Positions 8,436-16,375 of a stretch of 64,000 bases of DNA are shown here, one piece after another. The stretch spans positions 1 to 64,000 of the forward strand of contig DAOUFI010000014.1 in assembly GCA_034430175.1 (NCBI GenBank), given 5' to 3'. Position 1 is the first letter of the stretch; the number at the start of each line of letters is the position of its first letter. Position numbers and translations under genes: made by a program. Under the pieces are notes generated by a model, which saw only the letters and a program-made list of their open reading frames with translations, searched no databases and had not been told where the DNA came from. Origin of the DNA: UBA6107 sp034430175 (GTDB lineage: Bacteria; Chloroflexota; Anaerolineae; Anaerolineales; Anaerolineaceae).

Positions 8436-9736
8436 CCGACGCACGCGTGACCTTGTGGGGGACGGAGATCGGCGCGGTCTCGTGGTTGGACGAGCGCCAA
8501 GTTGGCGTTTTCCAATACGCTCCGGCGTTTCTCGACAGCGGCATCCAGCTTGCGCCGCTGATGATGCCCCTGCGTGAACTGCCCTACGAGTTCCCGGCGT
8601 TGCCCCGTGAAACCTTCAAGGGTCTGCCGGGGCTGCTGGCTGATTCACTCCCCGACAAGTTCGGCAACGCGGTCATCGATGCCTGGCTGGCCTCGACGGG
8701 GCAATCTGTGGTGGACTTCAACCCGGTGCAGCGTCTATGCTACATTGGGCGGCGCGGCATGGGCGGTCTGGAATTCGAACCGGTGCTGCGTGCCCCGGTC
8801 ACGCGCGACAGAAAGGTGGAGGTGAAGAAGCTGGTCGAACTTTCTAGCTTGATCCTGTCCCACCGATCCAACCTGGCTGGTGTCTTCACCGGCGACGATG
8901 ACCGCAAGGCCATCGAAGATATCCTGCGCGTGGGCTCGTCCGCGGGCGGCGCGCGCGCCAAGGCCATCCTGGCCTGGAATCCGCAGACCAACGAATTCCG
9001 ATCCGGGCAGATCGAGCCGCCGCCGGGTTTTGAGCCATGGATCATGAAATTCGACGGCGTCAGCAAGAACCGCGACCATGAGGTCGCCGATCCCCGTGGC
9101 TACGGCAAGATCGAATACGCTTACCATCTGATGGCAGTCAAGGCTGGCATCGAGATGAGCGAATGCCGTCTGCACCACGAGGGGGGACGCAGCCACTTCA
9201 TGACGCGCCGCTTCGACCGCACTCCTGACGGCGGCAAGGTGCACATGCAGTCGCTGTGCGCAATAGCCCACGTCGATTTCAATACGCCGGGGTTGTTCTC
9301 TTACGAACAGGCTCTCCAGACCATGAAGCGCCTGGGACTGCCGCAATCAGACCTGGAGCAACAGGTGCTGCGCGCCATGTTCAATGTGGTGGGCGCCAAC
9401 AACGACGACCACGTCAAGAATATCGCGTTCCTGATGGACCGCCAGGGAGAGTGGCGCCTCTCGCCGGCATTTGACGTGACCTATGCCTACAATCCAGACA
9501 GCCGCTGGACCAGCCTGCACCAGATGAGCCTCAACGGTAAACGCGAGGGCATCACACGCGATGATCTCATTGCTTTGGCCGCCGTGGCCGGGATCAAGGC
9601 GGCGCGTGCCCATGACTTGCTGGAGCGCGTGGTGGATGCGGTCAAGGAGTGGCCGGTCTGCGCTGCCGCTGCCGGTGTGGACGAGGGGATGGCAAACCAA
9701 ATCCAGCGTGTTCAGCGACTGGATCTGATCTTTTGA
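8432..9736 (+). CDS. hipA: HipA-type serine/threonine kinase toxin
   Basis: This 434-residue protein is full length for the family. E. coli HipA phosphorylates glutamyl-tRNA synthetase and halts translation; the target here is unknown. Visible motifs are the nucleotide-loop-like SSAGGARAKA (HipA: SxAGAQPK), then the catalytic block NNDDHVKNIAFL with the active-site Asp and Asn, and LSPAFDVTYAY. The N-terminal HipA subdomain (PLRELPYEF...FKGLPGLLADSLPD) is intact. The module is GC-richer than the intergenic DNA around it, and nothing suggests decay. Confidence 0.93.
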   Translation: MTDARVTLWGTEIGAVSWLDERQVGVFQYAPAFLDSGIQLAPLMMPLRELPYEFPALPRETFKGLPGLLADSLPDKFGNAVIDAWLASTGQSVVDFNPVQRLCYIGRRGMGGLEFEPVLRAPVTRDRKVEVKKLVELSSLILSHRSNLAGVFTGDDDRKAIEDILRVGSSAGGARAKAILAWNPQTNEFRSGQIEPPPGFEPWIMKFDGVSKNRDHEVADPRGYGKIEYAYHLMAVKAGIEMSECRLHHEGGRSHFMTRRFDRTPDGGKVHMQSLCAIAHVDFNTPGLFSYEQALQTMKRLGLPQSDLEQQVLRAMFNVVGANNDDHVKNIAFLMDRQGEWRLSPAFDVTYAYNPDSRWTSLHQMSLNGKREGITRDDLIALAAVAGIKAARAHDLLERVVDAVKEWPVCAAAAGVDEGMANQIQRVQRLDLIF

Positions 9737-9776
9737 GTTTTTCAGATTGATTTGCAGAGTTATCCAGATAGGTAGA

Positions 9777-10070
9777 TCAATATTCCGGGAGTTCTCCCAG
9801 GTTGTCGGCTTCGGCGTTTGAGTAATCGATACGAAGATAACTACCATTCTTACTTTTCACAACGTTCACCAATGGCCCCAGCACTTCCAACCCGTGCGAG
9901 GTTGAATAGACCCGGTACTCGGCCAGTTTGGAATTGATGCGCGCGACAACGTCCTGCTTTTGATGCTCAAAGGATGTGAAGCCATAGGTGTTACGCGTCG
10001 ATCCCTTGACGCTCAGTACGGTCGAATGGTCCGCGCTTTTATGCACAGATCTGATCACGTAAGTTTCCAT
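9777..10070 (-). CDS. Small DUF3892-like protein
   Basis: This 97-residue protein begins METYVIRSVHKS and ends YLRIDYSNAEADNLGELPEY. The last part matches my memory of the DUF3892 pattern (YLRTxxDxxxxDNLxxLP), a family of small uncharacterised proteins; no function is known. A GGAGGG ribosome site sits a few bases before the ATG. It converges on hipA without overlap and is divergent from the gene at 10368. Confidence 0.6.
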   Translation of the reverse strand: METYVIRSVHKSADHSTVLSVKGSTRNTYGFTSFEHQKQDVVARINSKLAEYRVYSTSHGLEVLGPLVNVVKSKNGSYLRIDYSNAEADNLGELPEY

Positions 10071-10333
10071 GTTTTCCCTCCGATGCAGTGCGGTGTTGGC
10101 ATAATTTCATGGTGTCTCAGGAATGACCTATGAAATTGCCTGCGATATTCGATTGTTCTCGTGCATGAGTACTTGCTCCCGTATAATATAGCACAATGCT
10201 GCTGCGTGGGCAATTGGCTTCAATGCATAAATTCAATAATATTGGATAATTTGTCAATTTTTTCGATGACAATTTTAAGGGAATCGCAGGGAATTATTGA
10301 GCTTGAGCTCATGGAATTTCGATCGCGGAAGGC

Positions 10334-10339
10334 TATAAT
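10334..10339 (+). promoter_or_regulatory. Minus-10 element of the small membrane-protein gene
   Basis: A perfect TATAAT lies 28 bases before the ATG at 10368. A weak minus-35 (TGGAAT, 10312-10317) is 16 bases upstream. The remainder of 10071-10367 is AT-rich and contains only a short inverted repeat, TTGTCA at about 10251 and TGACAA ten bases on. Confidence 0.45.
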
Positions 10340-10367
10340 TTGAGATATATCCAGATTGGAGGAGAAA

Positions 10368-10538
10368 ATGAAACTCAGTCGACCAAAGAATGTAACATTT
10401 TGGATCTCGGTAGGGCTAGGAGCCTTGGGATTGTTGGCCAAATTTAAAGTGATCCCTGCCATCGAACCGTATGCCTTCTGGCTCGTATTTGTGGGTCTGC
10501 TGGTATTGATCCTGGGCAACGCGGTCAAGAATTTCTAA
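10368..10538 (+). CDS. Two-helix small membrane protein
   Basis: This 56-residue protein consists of a short basic N-terminus (MKLSRPKN) and two hydrophobic segments, about residues 9-27 and 34-52. It matches no family that I recognise. The start is fixed by a perfect GGAGGAG three bases upstream of ATG; an in-frame TTG at 10356 would lie in front of this ribosome site. A promoter upstream and a terminator downstream make it a single-gene unit, which supports it being real despite its size. Confidence 0.6.
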   Translation: MKLSRPKNVTFWISVGLGALGLLAKFKVIPAIEPYAFWLVFVGLLVLILGNAVKNF

Positions 10539-10567
10539 GAGATTACGGTTTCAATAGTGTCAAATCG

Positions 10568-10595
10568 GACGGGCCACATCTGGTCCGTCTTTTTT
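10568..10595 (+). terminator. Intrinsic terminator
   Basis: GACGGGCCA and TGGTCCGTC form a nine-pair stem (one G-U) around CATC, followed by six T. Confidence 0.85.
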
Positions 10596-10737
10596 CCCAA
10601 TAGGCTGAGTCAACACACCTAAGCGGATGTAGAAGATTGCGTGAACAATAATTTCCGCCTGCCGCATCTGGTAAATCTTTGGAAATGATGCCAAAATAAA
10701 TTGAGTAGAACATTCAATTAAATTCGTGAGGAGAATC

Positions 10738-11721
10738 ATGAAAAAACTCGTTACAGGCGCGACCGGATTCATTGGCTCAGCCATCATGCGTGAATTGCTC
10801 AAAGACGGCGAAGAGGTGAAGGTGCTTGTGCGTCCCACCAGCAACACCCGCAATATCGATGGGCTCGACGTTGAAAAGGTGACTGGGGATATCCGTGATA
10901 CGGATTCGATAAAGGCCGCACTCAAAGGCTGCGACACGCTCTACCTCACCGCGGCTTTTTTTGCCCACTGGGCGCCTGACCCGAAGCAGCTTTACGAGGT
11001 GAATGTCGGCGGTACGCGAGCGACCCTCCAGGCAGCTCTTGAAGCTGGTACCCAAAAGATCGTATATACCAGTACCAACAACGCCATCGCGGCTTCCGGT
11101 CCGACGCCGGCGAATGAGGAAAAGATCTTCAATTACTGGGAATCCGGTGACCATTATTCGATGTCAAAATACATCGCCGAGAACGAAGCGCGCGTCTTTA
11201 TCACCCGCGGTCTTCCGGTGGTGATCGTTAACCCCACCCTGGTGATCGGTGTCAACGACGTCAAACCCACGCCGTCGGGACAGATGATCATCGACGTGGC
11301 CACTCGAAACATGCCCGGCTACATCGACGGCGGCGTGAACATCATCGACGTGGAAGACGTCGCCCGTGGACATATCCTCGCCGCCAAGAAGGGGAGGGTT
11401 GGTGAGCGCTACCTGCTCGGCGGACACAATGTCACTGTGCACGATTATTTGTTCCTCATCGCGAAGATCGCCGGGGTTAATCCGCCTGAGATCAGGTTGC
11501 CATATCCGCTCGCGCTGACCCTTGGACATATCTTCGAGTTTGTTTCATCGATCACCCAAAAACCGCCCATCGTCACCGCCAGCGAGGTGCGCATCGGACG
11601 CATGACCGAATGGTACGACTGCTCCAAGGCGATCAATGAGCTTGGTCTGCCGCAGACTCCCATTGAAGACACCATCCGCAAGGCGCTGGAGTGGTTCAAG
11701 GCAAACGGGTATATCAAATAG
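10738..11721 (+). CDS. Extended SDR, HpnA/dihydroflavonol-reductase type
   Basis: This 327-residue NAD(P)-dependent epimerase/dehydratase-type protein has GATGFIGSAI (NAD-binding Rossmann loop) at residues 7-16 and the catalytic YSMSK (YxxxK) in the middle. EVKVLVRPTSNTRNIDGLDVEKVTGDIRD closely recalls HpnA, the hopanoid-associated sugar epimerase, and the dihydroflavonol-4-reductase group. No other hopanoid gene lies nearby, so the substrate is unknown. The start is the ATG with GAGGAG five bases upstream rather than the ORF start 12 bases earlier. Confidence 0.8.
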   Translation: MKKLVTGATGFIGSAIMRELLKDGEEVKVLVRPTSNTRNIDGLDVEKVTGDIRDTDSIKAALKGCDTLYLTAAFFAHWAPDPKQLYEVNVGGTRATLQAALEAGTQKIVYTSTNNAIAASGPTPANEEKIFNYWESGDHYSMSKYIAENEARVFITRGLPVVIVNPTLVIGVNDVKPTPSGQMIIDVATRNMPGYIDGGVNIIDVEDVARGHILAAKKGRVGERYLLGGHNVTVHDYLFLIAKIAGVNPPEIRLPYPLALTLGHIFEFVSSITQKPPIVTASEVRIGRMTEWYDCSKAINELGLPQTPIEDTIRKALEWFKANGYIK

Positions 11722-11768
11722 ATTGACCAAGGTTTAAAGTTGATTCGGCTAAAAAGAGGATTATTTAC

Positions 11769-12791
11769 TTATCCGGAATGGAATGATAGCCATTCCCGCC
11801 TGTAAGCGGCCTTTTCATCCTCGGATAAGAACGTGGCCTCGAGCGTGTTCAGGTTGAGCTTCCACAACTCGTCCCACGAGAAGCCCTGACCGGCCAATAG
11901 CGCGTATTCGTTTGTCAGGTCGGTGCTGAACATGGCCGGGTCGTCGGAGTTGACCGTCACGTTCACACCGGCGTCCAGCAGCGCGCGGATCGGGTGCGGT
12001 TGGTCCGCGGGCACCACCTTGAGGCGGTAATTGCTGCACGGACATACCTCAAGCGGTATTTGCGACTCTGCCAGGTACTCCACCAACCGTGGATCTTCGA
12101 TCGCGCGCACGCCGTGACCGATACGCTCGGCGTGCAGGCTCTCGATCGCGCCGCGTACGCTGGCCGGGCCATCCGTCTCGCCGGCGTGGGCCACCACATG
12201 CAACCCCTGGCGGCGTGCCTCGGCGAAGATGTCCGCGTACATTTCCGGCGGGTAGCCGATCTCCTTGCCGCCCAGTCCCAGCCCGATGAATATCCCTTTT
12301 TCTTTTCCTGCCAGGGTAAAATCCAGCACACCACGTGCCATCTCTGGTTCGTGGCGAGAGATGTCCGGGATGAAGCGCACCCGCACTCCGTGCCTGGCCT
12401 CGCCCATGCGCGCGGATTCAGAGAGTGCGGCGAAGAACTCATCCGCCGGAAATTTGCCCTCGATCTGTGACGCGCTCAGGAAGACTTCGCAGTAACGCAC
12501 GTTGTGTTCCGTCTGCTTTTGGATGAAGCGCTCGACCATGAAGGCGAAATCCTCAGGTGTCTGCATGCAATGCGTGGCCAGCAGATAGATCTCGATGAAG
12601 TGTTCGAAATTTCGGAACTCGTAGAGCGCCTGCCATTCCTCCGGACTGCGGACGGGCAGGGAGACATGATTGCGCCGCGCCAGCTCCCAGATCGTCGCCG
12701 CGTCCGTGGCGCCCTCCAGGTGCACGTGGATCTCTGCCTTGGGCATGGAACGCAGGCGCTCGAGGAGGGTAGGAGATAAATGCGATGGCAT
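11769..12791 (-). CDS. add: Adenosine deaminase family protein
   Basis: This 340-residue zinc enzyme converts adenosine to inosine in purine salvage. Motifs occur in the right order: EIHVHLEG (metal ligands His22 and His24), HAGETDGP (third His and catalytic Glu), RIGHGVR, and NSDDPAMF (metal-binding Asp pair). It could instead act on adenine or a modified nucleoside, because the same fold serves several amino-purines. The gene stands alone, convergent with the SDR gene, and is GC-rich. Confidence 0.92.
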   Translation of the reverse strand: MPSHLSPTLLERLRSMPKAEIHVHLEGATDAATIWELARRNHVSLPVRSPEEWQALYEFRNFEHFIEIYLLATHCMQTPEDFAFMVERFIQKQTEHNVRYCEVFLSASQIEGKFPADEFFAALSESARMGEARHGVRVRFIPDISRHEPEMARGVLDFTLAGKEKGIFIGLGLGGKEIGYPPEMYADIFAEARRQGLHVVAHAGETDGPASVRGAIESLHAERIGHGVRAIEDPRLVEYLAESQIPLEVCPCSNYRLKVVPADQPHPIRALLDAGVNVTVNSDDPAMFSTDLTNEYALLAGQGFSWDELWKLNLNTLEATFLSEDEKAAYRREWLSFHSG

Positions 12792-12840
12792 AGTTAAGTT
12801 CTAAGTTTCCCGTTTTTTCAGACAAAGAAAGTCAAGGTTA

Positions 12841-13806
12841 TTATGGCAGTGACTCACAAGCCTTCCCATCATTATCAGTTCCATCTAATCTAGCAAAATT
12901 ATAGGAAGCTGAACCACCACAATAGTTGAAGCATGCTTGAGCTGCTTTTTGTGTTTTAAAATCGCTACAATCATAATTTTCTTTACAGTTGCAAACGCCG
13001 CCTGTTTGCGTTGGTTGAGGACTCGGTTTAAAAACGGCTGTGTTCGTGGGAAGGATTGTAGAAGTCAACGTCATTGTAGGTATCAGCGTCTTCGTTGGAG
13101 TCGATGTACAGGTATTTGTGGGTATTGCTTGATAAGTCTGGGTTGCAGCTAAAATTGCCTCGGCGGTCGCTGTGGCTTTATACTCAGGCGTACTTGTTTG
13201 AATCAAACTGATCACACAGCAGATCATCAATAGACCAGCAAAGGCCAGGATCATATACGCTTTCCATTTGGACCGTTTAGGCTGTGTAGATATCGATCCT
13301 TGCGGAATTGATGGCGGAATTGGTGGGATTGGAGGAATTATTCCATCAGATGGTGTGGCCTGTGTATCAAGTGCGGTTTGCGAAACCAAATTGCCGGAAA
13401 GCGGTTCGACTCCTGTATTGCCCTGTAAAGAAGAGTTTTGTGTCCACGGATCAGTCGAAGGGGAATTCTTTTCAAAGAGGGCTTTTACTTCTTTCCAGCA
13501 ATACTTGAAGAGACGGAATATTCCTATAAACATCCATTTGAAAATAAAAATGATCCAACCTATGGTTATCCAATAAAAAACTGTAAGGCATCCGCCAGAT
13601 CCTTTGGGATTTGATCGTTTAGGTCCTCCCAATTTTGTCGAAAATGAGATTCCAGTCCCGGGGATAGAACTGGTCATTCTTGAACCGGATGGCCCATTTG
13701 AGATATGGAAACCTTTGACTCCGACGCTGGTCCCGACACCCTTTTTTGAAAAATTCAAGCGCACACCGGGGATGGTCTTGATAGATCTACGAAAGTGAAA
13801 AGGCAA
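12841..13806 (-). CDS. DUF4236 - transmembrane - Excalibur protein
   Basis: This 321-residue protein has three parts. Residues 1-55 (FHFRRSIKTIPGVRLNFSKK, then GTSVGVKGFHISNGP) are a DUF4236 domain. Two hydrophobic segments, about 75-103 and 183-205, flank a Pro-rich stretch (IPPIPPIPPSIP). After a Ser/Thr/Pro linker, residues 272-320 have the Cys-rich Excalibur pattern CSDFKTQKAAQ...LDGTDNDGKACESLP, a predicted extracellular calcium-binding module. The start is a TTG, supported by GGAGGG five bases upstream and by the match to the DUF4236 N-terminus. The function is unknown. Confidence 0.8.
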   Translation of the reverse strand: MPFHFRRSIKTIPGVRLNFSKKGVGTSVGVKGFHISNGPSGSRMTSSIPGTGISFSTKLGGPKRSNPKGSGGCLTVFYWITIGWIIFIFKWMFIGIFRLFKYCWKEVKALFEKNSPSTDPWTQNSSLQGNTGVEPLSGNLVSQTALDTQATPSDGIIPPIPPIPPSIPQGSISTQPKRSKWKAYMILAFAGLLMICCVISLIQTSTPEYKATATAEAILAATQTYQAIPTNTCTSTPTKTLIPTMTLTSTILPTNTAVFKPSPQPTQTGGVCNCKENYDCSDFKTQKAAQACFNYCGGSASYNFARLDGTDNDGKACESLP

Positions 13807-14049
13807 CTCTACCCTCCTATTCAGAACGGTTTTCCCATTATAGATATAAGTTTTTCAGATGAAAAAATACATATTTGAACGATACTATACCAAATTTCTC
13901 AAAAAGGGCAGTATTTTGAATGTCCAAATCAAACCCACGTATCAAGTCAGTCACAAGCACATTTACAATACACCCTACTTTTAATTATTAGAGAAACAAA
14001 AATTCTCGAGCAAAGCAAAGACCCCTGTAAGGGAGAATTCTGGTTTTTT

Positions 14050-14092
14050 CCCTACGGAAATTCGACCTCTGGTTTTAACCTTGAATGGACTG
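14050..14092 (-). repeat. Partial tRNA-Glu 3' copy (attachment-site-like)
   Basis: Bases 14060-14092 match the tRNA-Glu gene at 16256-16288 in 29 of 33 positions and in the same orientation; similarity continues more weakly to 14050. The copy covers the T-arm, variable loop and 3' half of the anticodon arm but no acceptor or D arm, so it cannot be a tRNA. A 3'-end duplicate at a distance is what site-specific integration into a tRNA gene leaves behind. The rest of 13807-14228 contains no gene that I trust. Confidence 0.7.
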
Positions 14093-14228
14093 ATGTGGTA
14101 GATTTGCTTATCCGCCTTTTCCACGGCATTTGATTTACTTCGATACAAATTCCACCATTCGCTGGGAGCACGGACCTGGTGCAGCCTTCTTGCTGAGGTC
14201 CGCGCTACCAGAGAGAGGATAATTGCAT

Positions 14229-14681
14229 TTATTTTTTCTTGGTGTTTTTTGTACGCTTTGAATAACAAAGAACAAAGATGATTGATAATCCAAAAACGAC
14301 AGTAATGACGACGAATTTCTTAACAAATATAAGAATCCCAGCCCAATCGATTAATCTTCCCAGGCTATTATCTTGTAGAAAAATCCATCCTAGAAATATG
14401 ATGTAGAGAGTAAAAAATATGGAAGCCAAGTTCCATGGCTGAGCAGTAAATTCGCCTTTTACATACCCAATAACTCCATCTGTAACTGTGGTGTAGTGAT
14501 GATTTTTTTTCTTATCGCTAGTTTCTTCTTCTAGGTCCGATGTATCTGCTATAGTATTCTTTGAAACTTCAATTTTATTAAGATCGCTATTCGTTACAGA
14601 ACCCGTTTCGTCACAATCGGCGAAAGATTCTTCATTTGTTATCACATGAGGATGATATCGTTCGTAATTATTCCTTGCCAT
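14229..14681 (-). CDS. Two-helix membrane protein of AT-rich cassette
   Basis: This 150-residue protein of unknown family has a polar acidic N-terminal half (residues 1-80, many Asp, Glu, Asn and Thr) and two membrane segments at about 85-102 and 123-140, ending in a very basic tail (SKRTKNTKKK). It starts two bases after the stop of the gene at 14684-15388, whose final codons supply its ribosome site (GGAG), so the pair is translationally coupled. Base composition is strongly AT-rich compared with the flanking chromosome. Confidence 0.7.
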   Translation of the reverse strand: MARNNYERYHPHVITNEESFADCDETGSVTNSDLNKIEVSKNTIADTSDLEEETSDKKKNHHYTTVTDGVIGYVKGEFTAQPWNLASIFFTLYIIFLGWIFLQDNSLGRLIDWAGILIFVKKFVVITVVFGLSIIFVLCYSKRTKNTKKK

Positions 14682-14683
14682 TA

Positions 14684-15388
14684 TTACTCCAAGAATAAAT
14701 CTGCAATTCTTGTAATCCTTTCTTTATTCTCGTCTGAAAAATGATCAAGGCAGGAAAAAAGTTCATTCTTGTTGAATTCTTTTTTTGGTCTACTCCAATT
14801 ATCAAAATCGAGATAAAGAGCAGTATTGGGTGGTGATTTTTCAAAATCAAAGTACTCAATAATCTGCTCGGATTTCATTGGACCTATAGTCGTAGTAATA
14901 AAACTTTTTGGTAATTGGATTGTCGTGTTATAACCAACATCAACTATATCCCCAGCAAAATTGTCAATTAAAGATTCAGAATATATACAGAATCTCTTTC
15001 TGAATTTATTAAGTATTTCATCAAAGGATGAATATGGGAACGCATATCGGTATCTTAAGCCGATTCTTTCAATTATTAATGACTCGCGAAAATCTGAATC
15101 GTCCATGAAGTATCTAAAAAATTTTTTCACTCTATTCTTGAAAGCTTCTGGATTCTGCCGATTTTTTGTTGAAAAACCAGCATTCTTGAATGAGACAAAA
15201 CCAAGTTCAGATTTTTCCGCATCTGTGACTGAAATGCGATTATCTGTAATTTCCCATTTGTGTAATTGCATTTCAGTGGATATTTCACTAACCCACTTTC
15301 CCCTGTAATCTAATATTTTTGGATTGGGTACATATCTAATTTCAAAAACTAAATCAGATGTACATTTGCTTTGTGCTAAATCAACCAT
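14684..15388 (-). CDS. TIGR04255-like protein of AT-rich cassette
   Basis: This 234-residue soluble protein contains VFEIRYVPNP near the N-terminus, IIERIGLRYRYAFP in the middle and LYLDFDNW near the end. From memory these resemble the sporadic family TIGR04255 (EVVFEIRF..., ERIGLRYINR...), whose function is not established. A strong GGGAGGAAA site precedes the ATG at 15388; a GTG one codon earlier is also possible. It leads a two-gene operon. The low GC and patchy family distribution suggest horizontal transfer. Confidence 0.6.
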   Translation of the reverse strand: MVDLAQSKCTSDLVFEIRYVPNPKILDYRGKWVSEISTEMQLHKWEITDNRISVTDAEKSELGFVSFKNAGFSTKNRQNPEAFKNRVKKFFRYFMDDSDFRESLIIERIGLRYRYAFPYSSFDEILNKFRKRFCIYSESLIDNFAGDIVDVGYNTTIQLPKSFITTTIGPMKSEQIIEYFDFEKSPPNTALYLDFDNWSRPKKEFNKNELFSCLDHFSDENKERITRIADLFLE

Positions 15389-15668
15389 CACTTTCCTCCC
15401 TTACAAATTTCCCACTAGAATTTCAAATATTTGCATCCATTATATAGGATTAATTGACCAAATAATTGCTTGTGTTTTTACCTATTAATTGTCTTCTCTT
15501 GACAGGTATTGCACAATTGATATATGGAACATAAATTCTATTTATCAATTCGAATTATTGCAAATTGTGTCAGTAAATATTCGTTTCTTATTCGTTCCAA
15601 TAGCTATCGAAACCATTGAGGAATTGTTCCGAATTGATTTTCAAACAATTCAATTCCTTCGTCAGAGG

Positions 15669-15696
15669 GTAGGGGCACAGCATGCTGTGCCCCTAC
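15669..15696. repeat. Perfect 28-base palindrome (dispersed-repeat type)
   Basis: GTAGGGGCACAGCA is followed directly by its exact reverse complement. Two degenerate relatives with the core GGGCACGGC occur at 15847-15866 and 15973-16021. Such GTAGGGGC palindromes recur as short dispersed elements in many environmental genomes; that statement is from memory. Confidence 0.75.
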
Positions 15697-15738
15697 GGAG
15701 GCCCATTATTCATTGGTGGATTATTGAATTGTTTTTAA

Positions 15739-16240
15739 ACAAAAAACCGCCTTTTGGCGATTCATTGTCAGTGCCCCGTGCGTAGTCCCCTCGTAGAGGG
15801 CCGCGAAACGCACCCTTAGGGGCACGGAGATTCGGCCCAAATGTACGGGCACGGCGTGCCGTGCCCCAACGACGATCCAAAAACAAAAACCGCCTTTCGG
15901 GGATTTAGTGTGTCTCTGTGCCCCTTGCGCAGCACCTCCGTCGGGGGCACGGAGATTCGGCACAAATGTACGGGCACGGCGTGTTGCGAACTTTGCACCC
16001 TGCTCTTTAGGGTCGTGCCCCAACGACAATCCAAAAACAAAAAATCGCCTTACGGCGATTCTTCGATCCAGGTGCCCCGTGCGAAGCCTCCCCGTAGGGG
16101 ACACAGAGATTCGAATGAATAAAACAAAAAAACCGCCTTTCAGCGGTTTCTTTTCCAGGTGCCCCGTGCAAAGCCCCCCCTTGGGGGCACAGAGATTCGG
16201 GAACTTAAACAAAAAACCGCTCGAAAGCGGTAGTTTGTCA
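15739..16240 (-). repeat. Degenerate repeat array derived from tRNA-Glu 3' end and terminator
   Basis: Read on the minus strand, the sequence just past tRNA-Glu repeats a unit made of CGAATCTCTGTG, a GC-rich insert, GGGGCAC(CTGG), and a CCGCC/GGCGG-type hairpin with a T tract followed by GTTT. The ATTCG core occurs at 16256 (the true tRNA), 16195, 16109, 15955 and 15830. Hairpins lie at 16131-16148, 16043-16060, 15890-15901 (decayed) and 15748-15759. Two units also carry a GGGCACGGC palindrome. The stretch 15389-16242 has no credible protein gene. Confidence 0.75.
16211..16231 (-). terminator. Terminator of tRNA-Glu
   Basis: On the minus strand ACCGCT and AGCGGT pair around TTCG, followed by a run of T, 12 bases past the tRNA 3' end. 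Confidence 0.8.
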
Positions 16241-16242
16241 GG

Positions 16243-16315
16243 TGCCCCCACAGAGATTCGAACTCTGGTTTTAGCCTTGAAAGGGCTGCGTCCTGGTCCC
16301 CTAGACGATGGGGGC
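16243..16315 (-). tRNA. tRNA-Glu (anticodon UUC)
   Basis: The minus strand folds as a cloverleaf: acceptor stem GCCCCCA with TGGGGGC, D arm GTCTAGGGGACCAGGAC, anticodon loop CTTTCAA (anticodon TTC), and T arm CAGAGTTCGAATCTCTG. The discriminator is A and only CC of the CCA end is encoded. The first pair of the anticodon stem is a C-A mismatch. Its 3' end seems to be the source of the repeats on the left. Confidence 0.95.
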
Positions 16316-16375
16316 AACAACGGACAGATTTTATCACAGGCTTTCACGATTGGTCAAGAAATTGGTGAGAATTCG

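Noticed and set aside
14141..14190. Minus-strand AATGGTGGAATTTG and GCGCGGACC stretches resembling part of a tRNA-Leu
   Set aside because: No acceptor stem or anticodon arm can be formed; the resemblance is short and probably chance.
13981..14268. A 95-codon minus-strand ORF
   Set aside because: Its C-terminal part (SPFKVKTRGRISVG) is simply the partial tRNA-Glu copy read as protein, and it overlaps the 5'-rich part of the cassette without a ribosome site.
15721..16347. A 208-codon minus-strand ORF covering the repeat array
   Set aside because: It runs through the tRNA-Glu gene and every repeat unit; the repetitive translation (RISV, TGHL) reflects DNA repeats, not a protein.
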